Source: Ignavibacteria bacterium (GTDB taxonomy: Bacteria; Bacteroidota; Ignavibacteria; UBA10030; F1-140-MAGs086). From it: a stretch of DNA of 60,394 nucleotides. Position numbers and translations under genes: made by a program. The notes below the pieces were generated by a model that did no database searches, was not told the DNA's origin, and worked only from the letters and a program-made list of their open reading frames with translations. Below are positions 1 through 7,757 of this stretch, piece by piece (the stretch's first letter is position 1; the number at the start of each line of letters is the position of its first letter). The DNA lies in NCBI GenBank assembly GCA_016873775.1, contig VGWC01000005.1:1-60394 (forward strand). Direction: 5' to 3'.

Positions 1-144
1 TGCTACTTCTTGACCGAGAACGTTGTAGATTTTCAACGTTGTTTGTAAGGGCAATTCATGAATTGCCCCTACGGGAATTTCAAATCGAATCGTTGTTGTC
101 GGATTAAACGGATTGGGATAGTTTTGTGTAATAACCTTGAAGGT
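1..144 (-). pseudogene. C-terminal fragment of a type IX secretion cargo protein (sorting domain), N-terminus lost
   Basis: On the minus strand the frame reads a type A T9SS sorting motif ([17 protein letters not shown], then [12 protein letters not shown]) and runs off the window at base 1. In T9SS cargo this tail lies at the extreme C-terminus and targets the protein through the PorV-linked outer-membrane machinery. Here the frame is closed upstream by a stop at 145-147, and no start codon lies between that stop and the motif. The next gene starts at about 213 on the other strand, so there is no room for a normal N-terminus. I read it as a remnant of a truncated gene. A frameshift or assembly error just upstream is the alternative. 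A 20-bp palindrome (49-68) is read through inside it. Confidence 0.6.
45..72. repeat. Perfect 20-bp palindrome read in frame inside the T9SS fragment
   Basis: Bases 49-68 (gggcaattcatgaattgccc) equal their own reverse complement, and the flanks (gta/tac) extend the symmetry imperfectly. On the minus strand it encodes GAIHELP inside the sorting domain. The T9SS tail continues normally on both sides, so the palindrome looks inserted in frame. Confidence 0.7.
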
Positions 145-147
145 TTA
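131..147. repeat. AACCTTGAAGGTT palindromic word, copy 1
   Basis: The near-palindrome aaccttgaaggtt at 133-145 recurs as both arms of the hairpin at 20138-20168. Here it sits at the broken upstream end of the T9SS fragment and contributes the stop codon that closes its frame. Confidence 0.6.
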
Positions 148-212
148 TCATCGCTTTCTTCGTACTTTTATACCGATTTTTTTTATTGTATCACAAATTC
201 AAAGAACTTATT

Positions 213-1370
213 ATGCGAATAGGAATTCTCACTGGCGGAGGAGATGTTCCGGGATTAAATCCCTGTATTAAATCTGCTGTTATGCGTGCAACAGAAGAAG
301 GACATGAAATGCTTGGTATTCGTTTGGGATGGGGGGGATTGTTGCATTTCAATCCCGATGATATACCGTCACAGCAACAATATATTCTTCCTCTCACGCG
401 GGTGAATACACGGACGATTGACCGCACGGGAGGAACGTATCTTCATACGTCGCGCACGAATCCGTGTAAAGTAAAAACGAAAGAACTTCCGGAATTTTTG
501 CGCGCGCAATTTGCTGTTGCGGAAAACATTGCTTCGGTTGATTGCACGAAACACATTCTTTCCGTGGTGCAGTATTTACGGCTTGATGGATTGATTGCTA
601 TAGGAGGAGATGATACGTTAAGTTATGCAGTGCGTTTGCATAAGGAGGGTGTGCCGATTATGTGTATTCCGAAAACGATGGACAATGATGTCTTTGGAAC
701 AGATTACTGCATTGGGTTTTCAACAGCAGTAACGCGCAGCGTGGATTTTATTCATGCGCTTCGTACACCAACGGGTTCGCACGAGAGAATTGCTATCGTT
801 GAACTCTTTGGAAGATATTCGGGAGAAACATCGTTGATTGCGGCATATCTTGCCGGAGTTGACCGCGCAATTATTTCAGAAGTGGATTTTGATATTCAGC
901 GATTAGTCGAGATGCTTGTTGATGACAGAAATAATAATCCGAGTAAGTATGCGATTATGACAATTTCCGAAGGGGCAAAACCGATAGGAGGAGAAATGAT
1001 TATGAGTGGAGAAGCCGATGCGTACGGACATAAAAAACTTGGCGGCATCGGCGATTGGGTAAGTAAGGAAGTGGAATCGCGTTCGAATGTGCGCACCGTG
1101 TATCAGCAACTTGCATACTTGATGCGTAGCGGCGCTCCCGATGCGTTAGATTTGATGGTGGCAACTAGTTACGGGTATCTTGCCGCGGATTTGTTATTGA
1201 AGAAAGAAAGTGGACGAATGATTGTATTGCGCGACGGGAAATACACAACAGTTTCTGCAAATATCATTACCGAAGGAAGAAAGCGTGTGGATGTGAACGA
1301 GTTGTACGATGTTCGCCAGTATCGTGCGAAAGTTGCACATCTGCTTGGGAAACCAATGTTCTTGTATTAA
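213..1370 (+). CDS. pfkA: 6-phosphofructokinase, PPi-type signature
   Basis: PfkA-family glycolytic enzyme (phosphorylation of fructose 6-phosphate, cytoplasmic). From Met at 213 the protein is 385 aa; an upstream TTG at 186 would add nine poorly conserved residues. The N-terminal [13 protein letters not shown] phosphate-binding loop is clear. The phosphoryl-donor motif is GGDD (about residues 131-134) instead of GGDG, and the catalytic loop reads PKTMDND (153-159) instead of PGTIDND. In this family Asp after GGD together with Lys in PKT is the signature of pyrophosphate-dependent enzymes, so PPi is the likely donor; a mixed-substrate enzyme is possible. MxxRxSG-like and SEGA segments further on are intact. 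No strong ribosome-binding site is visible. Confidence 0.92.
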   Translation: MRIGILTGGGDVPGLNPCIKSAVMRATEEGHEMLGIRLGWGGLLHFNPDDIPSQQQYILPLTRVNTRTIDRTGGTYLHTSRTNPCKVKTKELPEFLRAQFAVAENIASVDCTKHILSVVQYLRLDGLIAIGGDDTLSYAVRLHKEGVPIMCIPKTMDNDVFGTDYCIGFSTAVTRSVDFIHALRTPTGSHERIAIVELFGRYSGETSLIAAYLAGVDRAIISEVDFDIQRLVEMLVDDRNNNPSKYAIMTISEGAKPIGGEMIMSGEADAYGHKKLGGIGDWVSKEVESRSNVRTVYQQLAYLMRSGAPDALDLMVATSYGYLAADLLLKKESGRMIVLRDGKYTTVSANIITEGRKRVDVNELYDVRQYRAKVAHLLGKPMFLY

Positions 1371-1391
1371 GAATACTCCGTGTTTTTGCGC

Positions 1392-1421
1392 CTTTGTGGT
1401 AAAAATATTCTAACCACAAAG
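1392..1421. repeat. Inverted repeat of the CTTTGTGGT/ACCACAAAG family
   Basis: A perfect 9-bp inverted repeat (1392-1400 with 1413-1421) and an A/T loop fill most of the 67-bp gap between pfkA and radA. A degraded copy (ctttgtggt ... accactaaaacac) lies at 40485-40517 before mutS. There is no T-tract directly after the stem, so it is a poor terminator and more likely a dispersed repeat. Confidence 0.6.
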
Positions 1422-1437
1422 ACACGAAGAAAAATTT

Positions 1438-2796
1438 ATGCCTAAAACCATTACCAAATACACGTGCCAAAACTGCGGTTACGTTTCTCCGCGATGGAGC
1501 GGGAAATGTCCAAACTGCAACGAGTGGAATACGTTTGTGGAAGAAATCACTTCGACTGCGCAAAAGAAATCTTCGCATCATTTGAAAGAATCGGCGAACA
1601 TTGTTCCGCTGGATAAAGTTGATGTTGAAGAAACCGAGCGCATCAAAACCAACATCGAAGAGTTTGACAGAGTGCTCGGTGGAGGAATTGTTCCGGGTTC
1701 AGTTGTGCTTGTTGGCGGCGACCCGGGCATTGGAAAATCAACATTGATGATGCAATTTGCCGGAGCGTTGAACGAGAAAGTTGTTCTCTACATTACCGGC
1801 GAAGAATCGTTGAAACAAGTTCGCTTGCGTTCGGAACGTTTGGGAATTTCTTCGATGAAAAACATTTTGCTTCTCGCCGAAACGAATATGGAAATTGTTA
1901 CGGCATTGTTGAATGAACACGTTCCCGATGTTGCAATTGTGGATTCAATTCAAACAATGTATTACTCGCAAATGGAATCGCCTGCGGGAAGTGTTGGACA
2001 AGTGCGCGAATCCACTGCGGCGTTCACAAAGTTTGCGAAAGAAAAAAACATTCCCGTATTTCTTGTCGGCCACGTTACGAAAGAAGGAATGTTAGCGGGA
2101 CCAAAAGTGATAGAACACATTGTTGATACCGTGTTGCAATTTGAAGGCGATAATCATTATTCATACAGAATATTGCGCGCGATAAAAAATCGTTTTGGCT
2201 CCACGAATGAAATAGGAATTTTTGAAATGCGCGATGTCGGGTTACGCGAGGTAAAAAATCCGAGTGAGGTGTTTCTATCTGAACGGAAATTTGGAAATGC
2301 CGGTTCAGCAGTTGTTGCAACAATCGAAGGAACGCGACCGATTCTTGTCGAAGTTCAAGCATTGGTTACCGATACGAGTTACAACATTCCGCAACGCAAC
2401 GCAACTGGATTTGATTTGCGGCGATTGGCGATGTTGCTTGCGGTGTTGGAAAAACGTGCGCGTATTCAACTCGGAAAATCCGATGTGTTTGTGAATGTTG
2501 CTGGTGGAATTCGTATTGATGAGCCGGCAAGCGATTTAGGTATTGCTTCTTCTATCGTTTCAAGTTTTCGTAATCGAGCAATTGATGCGCAGAGTGTTGC
2601 AATCGGTGAAGTTGGTTTAGGTGGAGAGATACGAACGGTAAGCCAAATCGAACGAAGAGTGCAGGAAGCAATTAAACTTGGCTTCAAAAAAATAATTGTT
2701 CCGAAAAATAATTTGAAAGAAATTCGGAAGAATGGTGAAGTAGAGATTGTTGGTGTTGAAGGAGTTGAGCAAGCGATTTCTCAATTGATTGAGTGA
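1438..2796 (+). CDS. radA: DNA repair protein RadA (Sms)
   Basis: RadA, a RecA-like hexameric ATPase that drives branch migration in recombination repair. 452 aa, normal length. In order: a C4 zinc finger (C10, C13, C24, C27), Walker A GGDPGIGKST at about 93-102, Walker B near IVDSIQT (168-173), the RadA-specific KNRFG motif at 250-254, and a C-terminal Lon-protease-like domain (TRPILVEVQALV onward). Upstream of it lies only the repeat-filled gap after pfkA, so it may be cotranscribed with pfkA. Confidence 0.97.
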   Translation: MPKTITKYTCQNCGYVSPRWSGKCPNCNEWNTFVEEITSTAQKKSSHHLKESANIVPLDKVDVEETERIKTNIEEFDRVLGGGIVPGSVVLVGGDPGIGKSTLMMQFAGALNEKVVLYITGEESLKQVRLRSERLGISSMKNILLLAETNMEIVTALLNEHVPDVAIVDSIQTMYYSQMESPAGSVGQVRESTAAFTKFAKEKNIPVFLVGHVTKEGMLAGPKVIEHIVDTVLQFEGDNHYSYRILRAIKNRFGSTNEIGIFEMRDVGLREVKNPSEVFLSERKFGNAGSAVVATIEGTRPILVEVQALVTDTSYNIPQRNATGFDLRRLAMLLAVLEKRARIQLGKSDVFVNVAGGIRIDEPASDLGIASSIVSSFRNRAIDAQSVAIGEVGLGGEIRTVSQIERRVQEAIKLGFKKIIVPKNNLKEIRKNGEVEIVGVEGVEQAISQLIE

Positions 2797-2798
2797 AT

Positions 2799-2880
2799 AG
2801 AACACAGATAACACTGATGGTACGGATTGATAAGGATAAAAATCAGTGAACATCAGTTTAATCCGTGTCATCCGTGTTCT
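2799..2880. repeat. ACGGAT-type imperfect inverted repeat filling the radA-rdgB gap
   Basis: The left arm 2799-2818 and the right arm 2861-2880 (atccgtgtcatccgtgttct) pair at 17 of 20 positions, with related words (acggattgataaggat, aatcagtgaacatcag) between. This occupies almost the whole 94-bp gap. Repeats made of ACGGAT/AACACGG words recur between genes in many unrelated bacterial genomes. No coding or promoter role is visible here. Confidence 0.65.
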
Positions 2881-2890
2881 ATAAAAACAA

Positions 2891-3490
2891 ATGAAACAAA
2901 TCTTACTCGCTACAAACAACAAACACAAAGTCGAAGAAATAAAATCTATTCTCTCTGATTTGCAAATTGAAGTATTGAGTTTGAAAGATATTGGTATCGA
3001 AATCGAAGTTGATGAAGACGGAACAACGTTGGAAGAAAACGCGCTGAAAAAAGCAAAAGAAGTTTTTCGTGCAACAAATATTCCATCGCTTGCAGATGAT
3101 ACGGGATTAGAAGTGATTGAGTTGAATCGTGAACCGGGAGTGTACTCTGCAAGATATTCGGGAGAGAATGCAACATATCAAAGTAACTGTGAAAAACTCC
3201 TTTTCAATTTGAAAAATATTCCTGATGAAAAAAGAGCAGCGCAGTTTCGATGTGTTGTTACATTCGTAGCGCCCAATGTTGAAACAACAGTTGAAGGAAT
3301 TTGTTCGGGAAAAATTCTTTCGGAAATGCGAGGAGAAAACGGTTTTGGTTACGACTCAATTTTTCTTTCCGATGGATTGACGAAAACATTTGCTGAACTT
3401 TCTTTGGAAGAAAAGAATAGTATTTCTCATCGCGGCAAAGCGCTGCACAAAATGAAAGAGGTTTTGAAAAAATATTTTCAAACAAAATAA
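2891..3490 (+). CDS. rdgB: RdgB/HAM1 non-canonical purine NTP pyrophosphatase
   Basis: Hydrolyses dITP, ITP and XTP to monophosphates, cleaning the nucleotide pool. 199 aa, the usual length. Family motifs are all present: TNNKHK at 8-13, ADDTGL at 68-73, PGVYSARYSG at 82-91, FGYDSIF at 152-158 and SHRGKAL at 179-185. It follows radA on the same strand after a gap filled by an inverted repeat, which fits a nucleic-acid-quality group. Confidence 0.96.
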   Translation: MKQILLATNNKHKVEEIKSILSDLQIEVLSLKDIGIEIEVDEDGTTLEENALKKAKEVFRATNIPSLADDTGLEVIELNREPGVYSARYSGENATYQSNCEKLLFNLKNIPDEKRAAQFRCVVTFVAPNVETTVEGICSGKILSEMRGENGFGYDSIFLSDGLTKTFAELSLEEKNSISHRGKALHKMKEVLKKYFQTK

Positions 3491-3793
3491 GATTCCCGCT
3501 TTTTGCGATAAAGACATTTGCGACCGAGATTTTGCAAATCCAATGACAGATTCTTTTCGACAACATTTCTTTCTTTCTGAAAATATTGCATTTCAAAAAT
3601 AGATTTTCAGAATTTCCTTCAGACACAATTTCGTTTTCTAAAACGTTACAGAAAGATTATTCAACAATTTTCCCAAAAAATACTTTGGTACGGGATTTGT
3701 AAGTAACAATGTGAAAACGAAATCATTTCATCAATCGGTTTCACATTTTATAAACAATATTTTCATAACATTATTTCAGAAAGAAAACATACT
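3491..3793. other. 303-bp gene-free stretch before hsp20
   Basis: I see no credible coding frame, RNA gene or clear terminator in the first 200 bases. The last 90 bases carry an inverted repeat (3709-3747), described separately, and presumably the hsp20 promoter. Confidence 0.5.
3709..3747 (+). promoter_or_regulatory. Inverted repeat upstream of the small heat-shock gene
   Basis: aatgtgaaaac (3709-3719) and ggtttcacatt (3737-3747) pair at 10 of 11 positions around an 17-nt spacer. The right arm ends 46 bp before the hsp20 ATG. It does not match the CIRCE consensus (TTAGCACTC-N9-GAGTGCTAA). It could be an operator or an RNA hairpin acting as a thermosensor; neither is shown. Confidence 0.35.
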
Positions 3794-4267
3794 ATGACAC
3801 TCACACATTGGACTCCTGTCCGAACCATTGCTCGCATCAATCCCTTCAACAATATCTTTGAAGCGGAACATCGGATGAACAATTTGCTCAATTCGTTTTT
3901 CGCCAACGCAACTGCCGATGATACAGGAGTTGCTTGCAGTTATAGCCCAACTGCAGATATCGCAGAACTAGATGACAAATACGAAGTTGCCATCGAACTT
4001 CCGGGGATGAAGAAAGACGAAATAAAAATTACGTTGGAAAATAACACGCTTACGATAAGCGGTGAGAAGAAATTCTTAAACGAAAAAAAGAAGGATTCGT
4101 ACCATCGTATCGAACGCGGATACGGACGTTTTGAGCGTTCGTTCACGCTTCCAACTTCCGTGAAAACGGATTCCATTGAAGCAAATTACAAAGACGGTGT
4201 GCTTTTGCTTTCCATTCCCAAAGCGGAAGAAGCAAAACCGAAAGTGATTGATGTAAAAGTCAGTTAA
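3794..4267 (+). CDS. Small heat-shock protein, Hsp20/alpha-crystallin family
   Basis: ATP-independent holdase chaperone of the cytoplasm. 157 aa, typical of bacterial class A sHSPs. The alpha-crystallin domain spans roughly 52-145: it opens with ADIAELDDKYEVAIELPGM, carries the central RGYGRFERSFTLP segment, and closes with the conserved GVLLLSIPK motif. The C-terminal tail is short (EEAKPKVIDVKVS) with a V-I-D-V variant of the usual I-x-I/V anchor. It stands alone between a long leader with an inverted repeat and a strong terminator, consistent with independent stress control. Confidence 0.95.
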   Translation: MTLTHWTPVRTIARINPFNNIFEAEHRMNNLLNSFFANATADDTGVACSYSPTADIAELDDKYEVAIELPGMKKDEIKITLENNTLTISGEKKFLNEKKKDSYHRIERGYGRFERSFTLPTSVKTDSIEANYKDGVLLLSIPKAEEAKPKVIDVKVS

Positions 4268-4280
4268 CCGAAAGAACAAA

Positions 4281-4312
4281 AAAAAACGTCCCTAAGTTGG
4301 GACGTTTTTTTT
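4281..4312. terminator. Bidirectional intrinsic terminator between hsp20 and the PorQ-like gene
   Basis: Stem cgtccc/gggacg (4287-4292 with 4299-4304) flanked by A-tract and T-tract, so it works on both strands. It lies 13 bp after the hsp20 stop and 30 bp beyond the convergent porQ-like stop. Confidence 0.88.
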
Positions 4313-4342
4313 AAAAATGTATCTGTGAAGAAAATAATGTTC

Positions 4343-5326
4343 TTACAATTGAATTCCAAGAGTGAAATATGATTGTGAGCCCATAACTCCATACATTAAC
4401 GTTCCGAAATCGAATGTAAAATTTTCGTACACTATTCCTGTGCCAAGAGAAAATCCTGCAAGCCCCACACCGCTGGAAAGTTTCAATTCTTGTCTTTTCA
4501 AATTATTGTATCCTAAACGCGCGCGCAAATAGGGACCGATTTTAAACTCTCCTCCAACACTGAATGCACGAAGTTTGTCGGAAATATTTCCTTCATGATT
4601 TAAACGAAAAAACGTAAGATGTAAATTGACGGGAAGTCGTTCCGGGCGATGTGTGAAAGCAAATTTTACATCGAGCGGAAGTGGTTCGCGTGTGTTGATA
4701 AAACTCGAAAGTTGTGTTCCAACGTTTAAGATGCTGAATGCCATCGCAGTTCGTTTGTTAGAAAACTGATAGAGCAATCCTGCATCAATGGCAAATGCCG
4801 AAGAAGAGTAATCTGCAATGGAAGACGAAATAATTTTTACATTTCCTCCGACGAAAAAATTTCCACCGAACGGAAGTTGATGTTCCAATTTAGTTGCAAT
4901 TCCGGAAATAAAAGCAATATCCAGTGCAGAAAATTCGTCAAGTTGTGTTCCAGAATTGTTTGTTCGTGTGAACGAACCGTAATTGGTAAAAAGAATACCT
5001 GCGCCCAAATAACCAAATTCAGGAATGTCTAAACCGTAACTTGCGTGTCCTTCCGATACATCGAGCAAAAGAGAGTTATAACCAAACGACGCTCGGGAAT
5101 GTGAAAGGGTAGCAAGTGTTGCGGGGTTATAAAACATTGCATTGATTTCATCAGCAGTAGTAAGCAATCCTCCGCCTAATGCAGCAGCGCGCGCACCAAC
5201 ATCATTTCTCAAAAAACGAAACGTTGGGTTTTCGTTTGCCGGCAGAATTGCGGAAAGAAAAAAAAGTTGAATGAGGAAAGGAAAAAATTTTCTCGCTCTT
5301 AAACGTATGTGAAAACTTGATTGCAT
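4343..5326 (-). CDS. porQ: PorQ-like type IX secretion outer-membrane protein
   Basis: Outer-membrane beta-barrel of the PorV/PorQ (FadL-like, UPF0164) group. The start I prefer is Met at 5326, which gives a signal peptide (RKFFPFLIQLFFLSAIL) and a mature N-terminus; an upstream ATG at 5380 adds 18 residues without that logic. The hallmark near the mature N-terminus, FLRNDVGARAAALGG followed by DEINAMFYNPATLA, matches PorQ, which in known systems helps anchor cargo processed by the PorU sortase. The rest is alternating strands ending in the aromatic-rich YFTLGIQL. About 328 aa. It stands alone and converges on hsp20. Confidence 0.8.
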   Translation of the reverse strand: MQSSFHIRLRARKFFPFLIQLFFLSAILPANENPTFRFLRNDVGARAAALGGGLLTTADEINAMFYNPATLATLSHSRASFGYNSLLLDVSEGHASYGLDIPEFGYLGAGILFTNYGSFTRTNNSGTQLDEFSALDIAFISGIATKLEHQLPFGGNFFVGGNVKIISSSIADYSSSAFAIDAGLLYQFSNKRTAMAFSILNVGTQLSSFINTREPLPLDVKFAFTHRPERLPVNLHLTFFRLNHEGNISDKLRAFSVGGEFKIGPYLRARLGYNNLKRQELKLSSGVGLAGFSLGTGIVYENFTFDFGTLMYGVMGSQSYFTLGIQL

Positions 5327-5475
5327 AGTGAAAATAAAAACGTGGGAAAAGATACAAAGACTTTCTATTTTATGCTTCATCAGGATTTTCGAGAAAAGTA
5401 TTTTATTATTTCAAACTCTTTCTATATAATTGTGAGCAAAAGTGCCACATTTATTCATAATTTCTTGAGTGTTTT

Positions 5476-5844
5476 ATGTCTCTAAAAAAACGACTACTAA
5501 TTGTAGACGACGAAGAAGCGCTCCGCAATATTTTGTATCAGGAATTAACTGCGGAGGGTTATGAAGTTGATTCTTTAAATGAAGGTTCAAAAGTTGTTGA
5601 CACTTTAAAATCAATACAATACGATTTGCTGTTACTCGATATCAGTATGCCGCATATGAGTGGTTTTGAAGTTCTAGAAAAAATGAAAGAATCGCACGTG
5701 AAAATCAAAACAGTGATGCTATCCGGTTTCGACGACTTGAAAAATGCCATTCTGGCAACACGATTAGGCGCAGTTGGTTTTATCAGTAAACCGTTTCGCT
5801 TTTATGACGTTCTTACGGAAGTAGAAAAAGCATTGACCAAATAA
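5476..5844 (+). CDS. Single-domain response regulator (CheY-like receiver)
   Basis: 122 aa, a receiver domain and nothing else. Acidic pocket D11/D12, phospho-acceptor D55 in LLLLDISMPHMSGFE, switch S83 and K105 in SKPF are all present. Such proteins signal by protein contact and not by DNA binding. No kinase is adjacent; the receiver-kinase at 10.7 kb is a possible partner. A weak stem with T-tract (5842-5878) follows it. The 222 bp to the next gene hold nothing else I can name. Confidence 0.93.
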   Translation: MSLKKRLLIVDDEEALRNILYQELTAEGYEVDSLNEGSKVVDTLKSIQYDLLLLDISMPHMSGFEVLEKMKESHVKIKTVMLSGFDDLKNAILATRLGAVGFISKPFRFYDVLTEVEKALTK

Positions 5845-6066
5845 AATCGTTTCTCACTTTGTATGAATAGCGATTTTTTCTCTTCATCGGTATTGTTTTC
5901 AATTCACTGAAAGGATTTGTTTTCTCTTGTTCAACAATGAATGCAATTGATTCAGTGAAAGTAATTCCTATCGTTGCCCCCTGCACAAAACAGTTTGTTT
6001 AGATGTCATCACGTACTTACTTTACGTCCGATGTTTCCTTGGTTTTCTGTAACAGTATTTCTATAA

Positions 6067-7725
6067 ATGGATAACGATTTATACACAATTCAAGCAGTTC
6101 GCGAATTTGTGCAGAAAGCAAAAGATGCACAATTGCAATTTCGTGAATATTCTCAGGAAAAAGTGGACCGAATTGTCAAAGCGATGGTAGATGCAGGTTT
6201 TGATGCCGCAGAATATTTGGGAAAATTAGCGCACGAAGAAACCGGTTTTGGTAAAGTAGAAGACAAAAAAAAGAAGAACGAATTTGCAACACGACACGTG
6301 TGGGATTCTATCAAAGATTTGAAAACAGTTGGAGTTATTCGCCAAGACAAACAAAATAACGTTATAGAAATTGCCGAACCAATGGGAGTTGTATGCGCGC
6401 TTATTCCTTCGACAAATCCTACGTCAACGGTAATGTTCAAATCCATTATTTCCGTGAAAGGAAGAAACGCAATTGTTGCAAGTCCGCATCCGCGCGCAAT
6501 AAACTGCACGTGGAATGCAATGAAAATAATCCGCGAAGCCGCTGAGTCTGCTGGTGCGCCGCAAAATCTACTCTCGTGTTTAACAGCGCCAACAATGGAT
6601 GCGACCAATGAATTGATGAAGCACAAACTTGTTTCCATCATCCTTGCAACGGGAAGTAATTCGATGGTACGTGCGGCGTATAGTTCGGGAAAACCTGCGT
6701 ACGGTGTTGGTTCCGGAAACGTTCCGGCATTTATTGAACGTAGCGCAAATATAAAAAAAGCAGTGGCGGATATTATCAGTGGAAAACTTTTTGATTACGG
6801 CGTACTTTGTTCAACGGAAAGCGGATTGATTTGTGATAGACACGTAAAGAGCGAAGTAATAGAAGAAATGAATAAACACGGTGCATATTTTTGTTCTCGT
6901 GAAGATAAAGAAAAACTTGCGCGAACGATGTTTGATACACGTGGCTCAATCAATGCGAATATGGTGGGAAAATCTGCTGCATTCATTGCGCAAAATGCAG
7001 GAATAAAAATTCCCGAAACAACTTCTGTGCTCGTTGCGGAAGTTGAATCAGTTGGAAAACAAGAACCGCTTTCACGCGAAAAACTTTCTCCCGTGCTTTC
7101 ATTTATGACCGCTGACGATTGGCGCGAAGGTTGCCATCGTTGCATTGAAATGCTTGAGTTTGGCGGAATTGGGCATACAATGGTGATTCATTCGTCGAAT
7201 GAAGATATTATTATGAAATTTGCGATGGAAAAACCTGCATTTCGAATTCTCGTCAATACACAATCTGCGCTTGGCGCTGTTGGTTTTACAACAGGATTAA
7301 AACCTTCGATGACGTTAGGGCCCGGAACAATTGGCGGTTCAATTATTTCGGATAATGTTTCTGCGATTCATATGATAAATGTGAAACGACTTGCATACGA
7401 AACAAATCCTATCAATCCAATAGAGAATAATTCTTCGCCAAAAATCGAAATCAAAGAAGTTTCAATTTCAACTCCTATAAAAGAAATTCCATTGAAAGAA
7501 ACTGTTCGACACGTTGAACAACTTCCACAAACAACATCAAGCGGTTCGTGGCTCGATATTATTGATGAGCGTATTCGTTTGAAAGCAGGCAATGTTCCTG
7601 TACTATTAAAACAAGAAGTACATCCTTCGCAACAAACGCAACAATTTTCTCCTTCCGACAAAAAACTCGGAATGGGAATTTCCATTGAGGAAGTCAATAC
7701 AATAATTCAGAAATTTTCAACGTAA
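6067..7725 (+). CDS. CoA-acylating aldehyde dehydrogenase with long C-terminal tail
   Basis: Aldehyde dehydrogenase of the EutE/PduP/AdhE-N type, converting acetaldehyde or a related aldehyde plus CoA and NAD to acyl-CoA. 552 aa. Catalytic Cys is C248 in DYGVLCSTES. EPMGVVCALIPSTNPTST (104-121), ATGSNSM (194-200), GVGSGNVP (213-220) and GPGTIGGS are family motifs. The catalytic fold ends near residue 447. A tail of about 100 residues follows: a low-complexity linker, a short SGSWLDIIDERIRL helix, another linker, and a terminal amphipathic helix (KKLGMGISIEEVNTIIQKF). Linker plus terminal amphipathic helix is the layout of bacterial-microcompartment encapsulation peptides, and two shell-vertex genes lie at 32.4 kb. 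The exact substrate is not fixed by sequence. It stands alone. Confidence 0.88.
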   Translation: MDNDLYTIQAVREFVQKAKDAQLQFREYSQEKVDRIVKAMVDAGFDAAEYLGKLAHEETGFGKVEDKKKKNEFATRHVWDSIKDLKTVGVIRQDKQNNVIEIAEPMGVVCALIPSTNPTSTVMFKSIISVKGRNAIVASPHPRAINCTWNAMKIIREAAESAGAPQNLLSCLTAPTMDATNELMKHKLVSIILATGSNSMVRAAYSSGKPAYGVGSGNVPAFIERSANIKKAVADIISGKLFDYGVLCSTESGLICDRHVKSEVIEEMNKHGAYFCSREDKEKLARTMFDTRGSINANMVGKSAAFIAQNAGIKIPETTSVLVAEVESVGKQEPLSREKLSPVLSFMTADDWREGCHRCIEMLEFGGIGHTMVIHSSNEDIIMKFAMEKPAFRILVNTQSALGAVGFTTGLKPSMTLGPGTIGGSIISDNVSAIHMINVKRLAYETNPINPIENNSSPKIEIKEVSISTPIKEIPLKETVRHVEQLPQTTSSGSWLDIIDERIRLKAGNVPVLLKQEVHPSQQTQQFSPSDKKLGMGISIEEVNTIIQKFST

Positions 7726-7757
7726 CTTTTTGTACAAAAAAATAATATGACAAAAGA

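Noticed and set aside
6153-6641. Minus-strand open frame opposite the aldehyde dehydrogenase
   Set aside because: Shadow of a well-supported gene, no signal of its own.
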